The notes under the pieces: generated by a model
What the model was told of the DNA's origin: nothing
Database searches by the model: none
What the model saw: only the letters and a program-made list of their open reading frames with translations
Position numbers and translations under genes: made by a program
Source: Shimia_B sp039815465
Lineage (GTDB): Bacteria; Pseudomonadota; Alphaproteobacteria; Rhodobacterales; Rhodobacteraceae
DNA: 64,000 nt
Direction of reading: 5' to 3'
Assembly: GCA_039815465.1 (NCBI GenBank)
Contig: JBCBZG010000022.1
Coordinates: 5,357 to 69,356, forward strand
In this document: one piece after another, positions 44,500 through 52,879 of the stretch
Layout of the letters: every line of letters begins with the position of its first letter
Position numbering within the stretch: the stretch's first letter is position 1

Positions 44500-45488
44500 G
44501 TCACGGGCTCCGTTACTTGCGTTGCTACGGGGGCGCGCGCGCCGGGCGCGAGCGGGTAGTGGCAAGCGACGTCGCCCCCCGGCGGCGCATCGCGGCTGCA
44601 TCTGTCCTGCGCCCAAGGGCAGCGCGTGTGGAACTCACACCCCGGCGGCCGCGCGAGCAGCGACGGCACCTCTGCGGGGAGCGTGATGCGGTCATGCGTC
44701 TTGTCGGGGTCAGGCTCCGGGTTCGCGGACAAAAGGGCGGCGGTGTAGGGGTGGCGCGGATTGGCGAACATCGTCTCCGTCTCCCCCATCTCGACGAAGC
44801 GGCCCAGATACATGACCGCTGTGCGGTCAGCCACGTGATGGACCACATGCAGGTTGTGGGTGATGATCACCATGGCGAGCCCCAGCCGCTCGCGCAGGTC
44901 ATTGAGCAGGTTCAACACCTCCCCCTGCACCGACACATCGAGCCCCGCGGTCGGCTCATCAGCGATGATCAGCGCGGGGTCGAGCGCGATCGCCCGCGCC
45001 ACGCCCACCCGCCGCGCCTGGCCGCCCGACAGCTGATGCGGATAGCGGGCGGCAAAGTCCGCGGGCAGCCCCACCAGCGTCAAAAGCCGCGCGGCCTCGT
45101 CCCGCAGATTGCGCCCCTCCGTGCCGTGGATGCGGAAGGGTTCGGTGACCAGATCGCCCACCGTCATGCGAGGCGACAGCGATCCGACCGGGTCCTGAAA
45201 CATCATCGACATGCGCTTGCGGATGGGCTTCATCTGCCGCTTGCCCAGCCCATCAATGCGCCCTCCGTCAAAGGTGATGGCGCCCTCAGATATCTCTTGC
45301 AGCCCGTTGATCGCGCGCGCGAGCGTGGTCTTACCCGATCCGCTTTCCCCCACGAGCGCGAATGTCTCCCCCCGTTGGACGGAGAAGCTGACGCCAGCAA
45401 CGCCGAGGATCGCGCCGCGATTGAGCATCCCGCCCACGGGAAAGGCGACTTGGACGTCATCGACGGATAGGATTGGTGCCTCGCTCAT
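44496..45488 (-). CDS. Oligopeptide-type ABC transporter ATPase (DppF/OppF-like)
   Basis: The protein has about 330 residues. Walker A is GESGSGKTTLARAI, the ABC signature LSGGQARRVGVARAI and Walker B ALIIADEPTAGLD. The C-terminal oligopeptide/dipeptide extension ends with PPGCEFHTRCPWAQDRC, the iron-sulphur-like cysteine tail of the family. The start MSEAPILSV overlaps the second ATPase gene by 4 bases. With its partner it powers import through the DppBC-like permeases. Confidence 0.94.
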   Translation of the reverse strand: MSEAPILSVDDVQVAFPVGGMLNRGAILGVAGVSFSVQRGETFALVGESGSGKTTLARAINGLQEISEGAITFDGGRIDGLGKRQMKPIRKRMSMMFQDPVGSLSPRMTVGDLVTEPFRIHGTEGRNLRDEAARLLTLVGLPADFAARYPHQLSGGQARRVGVARAIALDPALIIADEPTAGLDVSVQGEVLNLLNDLRERLGLAMVIITHNLHVVHHVADRTAVMYLGRFVEMGETETMFANPRHPYTAALLSANPEPDPDKTHDRITLPAEVPSLLARPPGCEFHTRCPWAQDRCSRDAPPGGDVACHYPLAPGARAPVATQVTEPVT

Positions 45489-46459
45489 GCTGGAACCTCC
45501 ACCGCCGCCAGATTGCACCGCGCCGCGTGCCCGGCGCCTAACATGACCTCCCCCTGGGGCCCGTCGCACCCGCCGTGGTGTTGCAGGCACCGCGCCGCAA
45601 AGACGCAGCCCGGCGGGCGCGCGCGCAGGTCGGGGATTTCGCCCGGGATCGTGGGCAGCACGCGGGTGCGTTCCGTCTGCCGCGCGGGGTCACATTCCAG
45701 CAGACGCCGCGTGTAGGGGTGAGCGGGCGCGTGAAAGACATCGCGCACACTGCCACGCTCCACCACCTCGCCCGCATACATCACAGCCACCTCGTCACAG
45801 AGCTCCGCGATGACGCCCAAATGGTGGGAGATAAACATGACCGAGCACCCGATGGACTGCTGCAAGTCCTTGAGAAGCTCGATGGTCGTGACTTCCAGCG
45901 TTGCATCAAGCGCGGTCGTGGGCTCGTCCGCGATCAGCAGCGCAGGCTCCATCATCAGCGCCATGGCGATGGCGATCCGCTGTTTCATCCCGCCGGAGAA
46001 CTGGTGCGGGTAGCGGTGCAGCGCGCTACCCGCGTCAGGAATGCGCACGAGCTTTAGCATCTCCACCGCGCGCGCGGCCTTCTGCGCTTTGGAGACCCGG
46101 TCGCGGTACTGGATGTTGATCATCTGCTGACCCACCGACAGGACCGGGTTCAGCGCGCCCATGGGGTCCTGAAACACCGTCGCAATCCGCGGCCCGCGCA
46201 GATCCTGCATTTGGGCGGCGGAAAGCTGGGGGAGGTCATGGACCCCCTCAAAGAGGATCTGCCCGCTCCGCACTTCGCCGTTGTCGGCCAAAAGCCCCAG
46301 GATCGCGTTGATCAGCGTCGACTTCCCGCAGCCGCTTTCGCCGACGATCCCCACAATCTTGCGTTCGGGCACGTCAAAGGACACATCCTTGAGCGCATGA
46401 AGCGGCCCGTCCTCGGTGCTGAAATAGACGTTGAGGCCAGTGATCGACAGCGTGCTCAT
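45485..46459 (-). CDS. Oligopeptide-type ABC transporter ATPase (DppD/OppD-like)
   Basis: The protein has 324 residues. Walker A is GESGCGKSTLINAI, the signature FSGGMKQRIAIAMAL and Walker B ALLIADEPTTALD. The C-terminal cysteine region is PPGCVFAARCLQHHGGCDG. Its ATG shares one base with the stop of the permease gene. Two different ATPases in tandem are normal for dipeptide/oligopeptide and nickel-type importers. Confidence 0.94.
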   Translation of the reverse strand: MSTLSITGLNVYFSTEDGPLHALKDVSFDVPERKIVGIVGESGCGKSTLINAILGLLADNGEVRSGQILFEGVHDLPQLSAAQMQDLRGPRIATVFQDPMGALNPVLSVGQQMINIQYRDRVSKAQKAARAVEMLKLVRIPDAGSALHRYPHQFSGGMKQRIAIAMALMMEPALLIADEPTTALDATLEVTTIELLKDLQQSIGCSVMFISHHLGVIAELCDEVAVMYAGEVVERGSVRDVFHAPAHPYTRRLLECDPARQTERTRVLPTIPGEIPDLRARPPGCVFAARCLQHHGGCDGPQGEVMLGAGHAARCNLAAVEVPA

Positions 46460-47343
46460 CAGCGTCCTTTCAGGCGGGGGTCAAAGACGTCGCGCAGCGT
46501 TTCCCCCAAAAAGGTGAAGCCCAGCGTTGTCACGATGATCGGCACCCCGCCCGCGATGGCGATCCAGGGCGTCTCGCGGATCTGCGCGAACCCGTCATTG
46601 AGGATCGAGCCCCAGCTTGGCGTGGGCGGGCGCACGCCCAGGCCCAGAAAGCTCATCCCCGCCTCGATGGCGATGACGACGGGGATGTCCATGGACGCCA
46701 GGATCACCAGCGGCCCGATCACATTGGGCATGATATGGACGCGCAGGATACGCGCGGTGGAGGCGCCCGCGCTTTGCGCGGCGGTCACAAACTCCGACGA
46801 TTTGATGGCGATGGTCTGGGTGCGCACAATCCGCGCGTAGCCGGGCACGTTCACCAGCACGACGACGATCATCACCGCCGTCAGGGACGGCCCCACGATG
46901 GTCACAAGCGCGAGCGCGAGCATGACGGTTGGAAAGCTCTTCATCGCGTCAAACAAGAGGATCATCAGGTTATCGAGCCACCGCGGCCCGTATCCCGCGA
47001 TCAGGCCCAGCACGATCCCGATGGCCAGCGACACCGCCGTCGACACCAGCGCCACATAAAGCGCAATCCGCCCACCATGGAGCACCCGCGCAAAGAGGTC
47101 GCGCCCAAGCTGATCGGTGCCCAACAGGTGCTCCCCACTCGGCCCCTCGAACCGCACGCGCGGGTTGATGCGGGTGGGGTCCCATTGGCTGAGAAGGTCA
47201 GCAAAGACCGCTCCAAAGATCACCAGCAGCACGAGCGCCAGCCCCAAGACCCCCAAAGGTTCCCGCAAGAGGCGCTTGAGCGAGCGGATGAACTCCGACT
47301 GCGGCCGTGGGGCGGCGGGGGCGTTAGAAGTTGCTTCTGACAC
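46459..47343 (-). CDS. ABC transporter permease (DppC-like)
   Basis: The protein has about 294 residues if it starts at GTG 47343. A longer start 17 codons upstream would overlap dppB further. The N-terminal cytoplasmic segment is followed by helix 1 (EPLGVLGLALVLLVIFGAVF), a periplasmic loop with HLLGTDQLGRDLFARVLHGG, and the permease core with the EAA-like loop (AGASTARILRVHIMPNVIGP). LGTDxxGRD is diagnostic of DppC/OppC. It pairs with the DppB-like subunit. It overlaps the upstream permease gene by 20 bases and the downstream ATPase by one. Confidence 0.92.
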   Translation of the reverse strand: MSEATSNAPAAPRPQSEFIRSLKRLLREPLGVLGLALVLLVIFGAVFADLLSQWDPTRINPRVRFEGPSGEHLLGTDQLGRDLFARVLHGGRIALYVALVSTAVSLAIGIVLGLIAGYGPRWLDNLMILLFDAMKSFPTVMLALALVTIVGPSLTAVMIVVVLVNVPGYARIVRTQTIAIKSSEFVTAAQSAGASTARILRVHIMPNVIGPLVILASMDIPVVIAIEAGMSFLGLGVRPPTPSWGSILNDGFAQIRETPWIAIAGGVPIIVTTLGFTFLGETLRDVFDPRLKGR

Positions 47344-48268
47344 GGGGGTCCAAGGCTCCGACAATGAGGTCCGCGAGGAGGTTGAGCAGCACAAAGATGA
47401 CAGTGGTGACGAGCACCGCGCCCGTCACAACCGGGAAATTGCGGGTCAGGATTGCGTCATAGACGAGCTTGCCGACACCGGGGCGGGCAAACACGATCTC
47501 TGCAAAGACCGCCGATGACAGCATCTGCCCGATCCCCACGCCGAGCAGCGTGATGGTGGGCAAAATCGCGATGGTCAGCGCGTAGCGATAGGTGATCTGA
47601 CGGTCCGGCAGCCCGAAGGCGCGCGCCGTGCGGATATGCGACGCCTCTAGCACTTCGAGCATGGAGGCCCGCACCATCCGCGCGATGTAGCCCACCCAGC
47701 CCAGACCCACGGCGAGCGAGGGCAAGATCAGGTGGATGAGCTGGTCGCCGATATCGCCCGGCTCCCCCGCGCCAATGGCGGGAAGCCACTTGAGCGTGAC
47801 CGCAAAGATGAGCAGTGCATAGATCGCGATGACAAAGGACGGCACCGCGATGACGGCCACTGACAAGACGCCGACAAGACGGTCCGCAAAGCTGCCGCGG
47901 TTGATCGCGGCCCAGCAGCCCAAAGGGATGCCCAACGCCACCGACCAGGACACACCGCCGAAAATCAGCACCAGCGTGTAGGGCAACTGCTCGAAGACCA
48001 CGTCGAGGACCGGACGCCCGGAGAGGACCTCCTCCCCCAAGTCGCCGGTCCAGGCGCCGATAAAGAAGTTCCAGAACTGCACCCAGATCGGCTGGTCGAG
48101 CCCCATCTTGATGCGCAGCGCCTCGCGCATGGCGTCTGTGGCCCGCGGCCCCAGCGCCACCGAGGCCGGGTCGCCCGGCACCAGGTAGATCATGCAAAAG
48201 AGCAAGAACATCGCCAAGGACACGATGGCGACGGCAAGCCCAAGCCGTTTGATGGCGTAATTCAGCAT
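47324..48268 (-). CDS. ABC transporter permease (DppB-like)
   Basis: The protein has 314 residues and six membrane helices. It begins MLNYAIKRLGLAVAIVSLAM, with LVPGDPASVALG in the first loop, GLDQPIWVQFWNFF after it, and the EAA loop RTARAFGLPDRQITYRYALT. These are standard for the B-type subunit of dipeptide/oligopeptide importers. A strong hairpin lies between its start and the end of the binding-protein gene, which should make the binding protein more abundant than the permease. Confidence 0.94.
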   Translation of the reverse strand: MLNYAIKRLGLAVAIVSLAMFLLFCMIYLVPGDPASVALGPRATDAMREALRIKMGLDQPIWVQFWNFFIGAWTGDLGEEVLSGRPVLDVVFEQLPYTLVLIFGGVSWSVALGIPLGCWAAINRGSFADRLVGVLSVAVIAVPSFVIAIYALLIFAVTLKWLPAIGAGEPGDIGDQLIHLILPSLAVGLGWVGYIARMVRASMLEVLEASHIRTARAFGLPDRQITYRYALTIAILPTITLLGVGIGQMLSSAVFAEIVFARPGVGKLVYDAILTRNFPVVTGAVLVTTVIFVLLNLLADLIVGALDPRVRSNF

Positions 48269-48288
48269 GGTGCGCCTCTTGGTAAATG

Positions 48289-48329
48289 GGCGGGCCCCAA
48301 AGAACTGGGAGAGCGAGTTGGGGCCCGCC
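48289..48329 (-). terminator. Intercistronic hairpin after the binding-protein gene
   Basis: GGCGGGCCCCAA (48289-48300) and TTGGGGCCCGCC (48318-48329) form a perfect 12-bp stem with a 17-base loop. No T-tract follows on the transcribed strand, so partial attenuation or protection of the upstream mRNA is more likely than full termination. Confidence 0.65.
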
Positions 48330-48343
48330 AGGTCGGCCGCGTC

Positions 48344-49903
48344 TTAGGCCGAGGTAAACTGAGCGTAGAGCGACTCGCCGTTCGGCTTCAGGCCCGGCGC
48401 GATGTCATCCTTGTGGATCGCGCCCACGACCTCGTGGGTGAGAAAGACATAAGAGCCGCTCTCATCCATCAGCGCCTGCATGGCCTTGTAGATACGGTCG
48501 CGCTCTGCGGGGTCAGACGTTACCAGCCCCTCTTCGTGGAGCGCTTTATACTCCGCATTGTCGAACCGCTCCCAGTTCCAGACGCCCACCTGTTCCGGTG
48601 TGAACCAGACCGTGGCCCAGCTGGGATCGGGCTGCATGGAAAAGCGGCTGAGCACGAGCTGCAGGTTCATGAAGTAGTCGCCATCCTTGGACCCCAAGGA
48701 CCAGAAGGTGCCGCTGTCGTTCTGCTTGATCTCGCAGGCGATGCCGACGTCGCCCAAATAGGCCTGGATAACCTGCGCGGCGGTGAGACGCTCCGACTGG
48801 TTGAGGATGTCGAGCGTCACGCTCAGCCCCTCTGCGCCAGCCTCTGCCAAAAGCGCGCGTGCTTTGTCGGGGTCGTAGTCATAGGTCACACCGTCCCGCG
48901 CGCCCGGCAGGCCCGGCGCCACGATGCCGTTGCCGACGGAGGCCGCCCCGAAATAGGCCGCGTCCACCACGACCTCCCGGTCGATGGCGTGCTGGATCGC
49001 ACGGCGGATGCGCACGTCTTGCAGCGCCTCATTGTCCTGGTTGATGCCCAACCACACATAGGCCAGCGACGGCTTTTCAACGACCGTGGCCCCGGCAGGC
49101 GGGTTTTCCTTAAGACGGGGCAGGGAGGACACAGAGGTCCACGTGTAGTCCAGATCGCCCGCCTCGAACCCACGCTCCGCGGTGGCGGGATCCTCGATGG
49201 GGATGATATGGATTTCTTCGAACCCGCCAGGCTCTCCCGGCCAGTCGGGGTTGCGCGTCAGCACGGTGCGCTGCTTTGGCACCCACTCGGTCAGCATGTA
49301 GCGCCCGAATTGCGCGACCGGGTCGGTGCCGATCTTGCCGCCCGCCTCTTCGACGGCTTTCTTTGACACGATGCAGCCCGCAGGCGTGGGCAGCGTTGTG
49401 GTCCAAAGCGGCACGAACGCGTTCTTCAACTTGATCGTCCCGGTATACGTGCCCGTGACCTCCACGCTGTCGAGCGCCGCCCAGTCGCCCGCATAGGGGC
49501 TCTCATTGGCTGGGTCCGCGATCCGCTCGATCGAGAATTTGACATCCTCGGCCGTGACCTCGCCATAGCCGCCGGAAAACATCATCCCCTCGATGAGGGT
49601 GAAGTTGATGGTCGTGTCATCCACCTGCTCGATGGACGAGACAGCCACCGGGCGCCAGCCCCATTCATCGCCTGCCACAGGCTCGATCAAGGGCGCATAG
49701 ATCTCCCGGATGATGTCATCCTCGGGCAGCGCCAGGCGGAACGCCGGGTCCAGGATCTGAAGGTCGGAATAGGAGCGCACCGTGAGGATGCGGCCATCCT
49801 GGCTCACAGCCATGCTCGGGAACGCCATGCTGGCGGCCCCAAAGGCGCCTGCGCTGGCCAATAGGCTGCGACGGGACAAGCCGCCTGATTGCGTGGGTTT
49901 CAT
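48344..49903 (-). CDS. ABC transporter substrate-binding protein (family 5, oligopeptide type)
   Basis: The protein has 519 residues. A twin-arginine-like signal is present (LSRRSLLASAGAFGAASMAF, cleavage near MAVSQ). The family 5 fold is shown by YSDLQILDPAFRLA, VTAEDVKFSIERIADPANES, LGINQDNEALQDVRIRRAIQ and HAIDREVVVDAAYFGAASVG. It captures peptides or other amide compounds in the periplasm. It is the second gene of the operon, after the XRE-cupin regulator, which it overlaps by 4 bases. The substrate is unknown. Confidence 0.94.
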   Translation of the reverse strand: MKPTQSGGLSRRSLLASAGAFGAASMAFPSMAVSQDGRILTVRSYSDLQILDPAFRLALPEDDIIREIYAPLIEPVAGDEWGWRPVAVSSIEQVDDTTINFTLIEGMMFSGGYGEVTAEDVKFSIERIADPANESPYAGDWAALDSVEVTGTYTGTIKLKNAFVPLWTTTLPTPAGCIVSKKAVEEAGGKIGTDPVAQFGRYMLTEWVPKQRTVLTRNPDWPGEPGGFEEIHIIPIEDPATAERGFEAGDLDYTWTSVSSLPRLKENPPAGATVVEKPSLAYVWLGINQDNEALQDVRIRRAIQHAIDREVVVDAAYFGAASVGNGIVAPGLPGARDGVTYDYDPDKARALLAEAGAEGLSVTLDILNQSERLTAAQVIQAYLGDVGIACEIKQNDSGTFWSLGSKDGDYFMNLQLVLSRFSMQPDPSWATVWFTPEQVGVWNWERFDNAEYKALHEEGLVTSDPAERDRIYKAMQALMDESGSYVFLTHEVVGAIHKDDIAPGLKPNGESLYAQFTSA

Positions 49904-50655
49904 GGTCGTCTCCCTGGTTTGGTTTTGGGGGTGCCGGGCGCGTTGGCCGGGCGGGTGCGGTCAGCGTCAGGTTTCTGGCCCGTGGGACCGGTCCTGCTCG
50001 CGTCTTTGGACGTGTCGTAGATGACGTCCTTTGGGATGATGACGGGCGAGTTCGCCCATAGCAGCCGCGCCGGGCGGTCGCTGAGGTTGCGCGTGGAATG
50101 GAGCACATCGCCGGGAAAGCTAAAGCTGTCGCCCGCGCGCACGGTGATCACCTCGTCTTCCAGCCGCAGCGTCAGTTCGCCTTCGAGCACAAGCGCGTGC
50201 TGTTCCCCGTCGCGGACAAAAACCTCATCCGGGACAGCGTCGGAATAGGGCGGGTAGTCAGAGATGCCCATGTGGAATGTCCCACCGAGCGAGGACGACA
50301 AAAGCGCGTCGGAATACCCAGCCTCTTCCACCGATTTGCCGTAGAGCACGTTCAAATTCCGGCGTTTGTCCTTGCGCACCACGTAGCAGCGTTCCAGCGG
50401 CCCTCGCCCAGAGCGGGACGCAAGGAGCCAATCCGTCGGCACCCCGAGCGCCGAGGCCACTTGCCCCAGCTTACCCAAGCTCGGGTTCACAGCGCCGCGC
50501 TCAATCGCGCTGAGATGTGACACCGACACCCCGCTCGCGGTCGCAAGCTCCACCAGCGTAAAGCGGCGCGCCTTGCGCAGCTCGCGGACCTCCGCCCCCA
50601 AGGCAGAAAGACCGAGGTCCGAGGCGTCGTCGAGATGTCTGTTGGTGTCGGCCAT
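49900..50655 (-). CDS. XRE-family regulator with C-terminal cupin
   Basis: The protein has about 251 residues from ATG 50655 (MADTNRHLD). HTH at about 18-72 (LRKARRFTLVELATASGVSV then SHLSAIERGAVNPSLG) and a cupin at about 125-205 (RDGEQHALVLEGELTLRLED then VRAGDSFSFPGDVLHSTRN). This is the PuuR-like architecture in which the cupin senses a small metabolite and the HTH controls its catabolic operon. A C-terminal polar tail of about 35 residues is unusual. First gene of the operon, overlapping the binding-protein gene by ATGA; divergent from the third CocE gene. Confidence 0.9.
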   Translation of the reverse strand: MADTNRHLDDASDLGLSALGAEVRELRKARRFTLVELATASGVSVSHLSAIERGAVNPSLGKLGQVASALGVPTDWLLASRSGRGPLERCYVVRKDKRRNLNVLYGKSVEEAGYSDALLSSSLGGTFHMGISDYPPYSDAVPDEVFVRDGEQHALVLEGELTLRLEDEVITVRAGDSFSFPGDVLHSTRNLSDRPARLLWANSPVIIPKDVIYDTSKDASRTGPTGQKPDADRTRPANAPGTPKTKPGRRP

Positions 50656-50821
50656 GCGGGCCCCCGGTGTCGTAGCGTTAAGAAAGCGTACCCGCAAAAT
50701 CGATTCGAGAAAGAAAAAATCTTAGAAATTCTTTTCTGCATGGAATCACTGCGATTTTTTGTGGCGCTGGCGGCGCGAAGCTGCTCGGATACGGCAGGTG
50801 CGGTGGGAAAAGGCCAGGCGA
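50656..50821. promoter_or_regulatory. Divergent region between XRE-cupin operon and third CocE gene
   Basis: AT-rich for this genome. It contains an imperfect inverted repeat around 50708-50740 (AGAAAGAA and TTCTTTTCT arms). This is a possible operator for the XRE-cupin protein acting on both directions. No gene is seen. Confidence 0.4.
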
Positions 50822-52780
50822 ATGGAGGCGTCACACGATAAGGTCGAGGTGGTAGAGACGGAGCATCTCTGGATCCCTATGGCGGACGGAACGCGGCTCG
50901 CAGCGCGGATGTGGCAGCCCGTGGACGCCGCCCAACGACCCGGCCCCGCGCTCTTTGAATACATCCCCTACCGCAAAGCCGACATGGTCCGCGCCCGCGA
51001 TGCGCGCAATCACCCGTTCTTTGCCGCCCACGGCTACACCTGCTTGCGGGTGGATATGCGCGGGTCCGGCGACAGTGACGGCGTCATGGCTGACATGTAT
51101 GCCCCAGCGGAATTGGACGACGCGCGCCAGGTCATCGCCTGGATCGCTGCGCAGCCCTGGTGCGACGGCGCGGTGGGGATGTTCGGGACCTCCTGGGGCG
51201 GCACGGCGGCGCTTCAGGCCAATGTCGGCGCGCCCGCAGCGCTTAAGGCAGTGATCGCCGTCTGCGCCACCCATGATCGCTATGCCGATGACATCCACCA
51301 CATGGGCGGCTGCCTGTTGACGGACACGTTCGAATGGGGCGCGACGTTGCCCGCGATCCTGGCCGCGCCGCCCACACCCGCCATCGGCCCCGATTGGGAA
51401 ACACGCTGGCGCGCACGGCTCGCGCAGTTGACCTCCCCCGTGGAGCACTGGGTGCGGGAGGAGGCCCCAGCCCCCTACTGGCACCACGGCTCAGTGACCC
51501 ACGCCGCAGAGCGCCTGTCGCGCCCGGTGCTGGCCATCGGTGGCTGGTCGGATCGCTACAGCAACTCCGTCATGGGGCTCACCGCCGCGCGCCCCGACCT
51601 TGTCACCGGGATCGTCGGGCCTTGGGGGCACCATTACCCCGACCAGGGGCACCCGAGGCCGGGCATGAGCTTCCAAGACGTGGCGCTTGGCTGGTGGGAC
51701 CGCTGGCTGCGCGGCGATGATGCCGCCTGGGACCGCCCCGCGCTGACCACCTGGGTCCGGGCATTCGACGCCCCCGCCGATGCCATTGACACCCGCGCTG
51801 GGCAGTGGATGGAGGTCGCAGACCCTGCCAGCGCCACCCAGCCCCTAAATCTCTACGCCACCGACAAAGGGCTGGCGCCCGCCCCAGGCGCCTATACCGC
51901 GGCAGGGCTTCCAGCCGACCTCCTCGGCGCGGCGGCCGCAGGCGACACAGGCTATTTCGGCCGCTTCGGTGGACTGCCACTAGACCAAGCCGCCAAAGAC
52001 GCCGTCGCGCTAACCTACGACTCTGACCCGCTCGACACTGAGTTTACGGTCTACGGCAGCGCTACCGCGACGCTTGACTTTGGGCCGCAGGCGCGACGGG
52101 GCCAAGTCTTCCTACGGCTCTGCGATGTCGCGCCTGACGGGCGCTCCGCCCTGATCTGCCACACGCCTTACAACCTCGCGCTTACCAGAGGTGCCGGGCC
52201 ACATAAGGTGGCGTTTCCGACCACCGCCTACCGCCTGCAACCGGGCCACCGTCTGCGTATCGCGTTGGCCGCCGGGGGTTGGCCGCTCATCTGGCCCGCC
52301 GCATCCGCCACACCGCTCAGGCTCACAGCGCTGAGCCTCACCCTGCCACACGCAACTGCGCTTTGCACCTTGGACCAGCCCCTGCCAGCCCCGCGCGACC
52401 TGCCCGCGGTCAAAACCTGGACCGTGCTTTCCAGCCCCGCGCTCACACGCGTTGAAACCACCGCACCGGGGGGCACCGTCACAAGCGGGTGGGAGCAACC
52501 CTTGAGCGCGCTTCACCACACCGACACCGATCACGGCTTTGCCTTCACCACCCGGGCCGAGCACGCGATCACGCCTGGCGACCCCGAAAGCGCGCGCAGC
52601 ACCTTCACCCACTGCGCCACCTACACCCGCCCCGAGGGCCGGGCGGAGATCCGCTCCACCCTCACCGCGCGCGCGAGCGCTGCCAGCTACGAGATCGACC
52701 ACCGCCTCACTGTTCACTGGAACGGTGAGGAGATCGCCGCCCACCACTGGACCCACAGCATTCCCCGTCAGTTCGGCTAA
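50822..52780 (+). CDS. CocE/NonD-family hydrolase (copy 3)
   Basis: The protein has 652 residues, starting MEASHDKVEVVETEHLWIPM. Motifs follow copies 1 and 2: IPMADGTRLAARMWQP, RVDMRGSGDSDG, nucleophile GTSWGGTA, IGGWSDRYSNSV (Asp) and GPWGHHYPDQGHP (His). The C-terminal beta-domain includes LQPGHRLRIALAAGGWP. It is divergent from the operon holding copies 1 and 2 but shares its regulatory region with the XRE-cupin gene, so co-regulation is likely. The ribosome-binding site is weak. Confidence 0.92.
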   Translation: MEASHDKVEVVETEHLWIPMADGTRLAARMWQPVDAAQRPGPALFEYIPYRKADMVRARDARNHPFFAAHGYTCLRVDMRGSGDSDGVMADMYAPAELDDARQVIAWIAAQPWCDGAVGMFGTSWGGTAALQANVGAPAALKAVIAVCATHDRYADDIHHMGGCLLTDTFEWGATLPAILAAPPTPAIGPDWETRWRARLAQLTSPVEHWVREEAPAPYWHHGSVTHAAERLSRPVLAIGGWSDRYSNSVMGLTAARPDLVTGIVGPWGHHYPDQGHPRPGMSFQDVALGWWDRWLRGDDAAWDRPALTTWVRAFDAPADAIDTRAGQWMEVADPASATQPLNLYATDKGLAPAPGAYTAAGLPADLLGAAAAGDTGYFGRFGGLPLDQAAKDAVALTYDSDPLDTEFTVYGSATATLDFGPQARRGQVFLRLCDVAPDGRSALICHTPYNLALTRGAGPHKVAFPTTAYRLQPGHRLRIALAAGGWPLIWPAASATPLRLTALSLTLPHATALCTLDQPLPAPRDLPAVKTWTVLSSPALTRVETTAPGGTVTSGWEQPLSALHHTDTDHGFAFTTRAEHAITPGDPESARSTFTHCATYTRPEGRAEIRSTLTARASAASYEIDHRLTVHWNGEEIAAHHWTHSIPRQFG

Positions 52781-52814
52781 GCCTGCGCGAAGAGAGCGGC
52801 GACTGCCCTTGATA

Positions 52815-52833
52815 TATGTTATTTTATAACATA
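52815..52833. promoter_or_regulatory. Zur-type operator before the CobW gene
   Basis: TATGTTAT (52815-52822) and ATAACATA (52826-52833) form a perfect 8-bp inverted repeat around TTT. The core GTTAT-N3-ATAAC matches the known Zur boxes of alphaproteobacteria. It lies 47 bases upstream of the CobW-family start. Confidence 0.78.
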
Positions 52834-52879
52834 CCAAGTTGCGGCATTCGCCCCAGCCGCCCCAAATAGGAAAAGCCAG

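Noticed and set aside
42487..44559. 690-codon plus-strand frame over the second CocE gene
   Set aside because: Antisense shadow; no domain recognised, while the opposite strand encodes a complete hydrolase.
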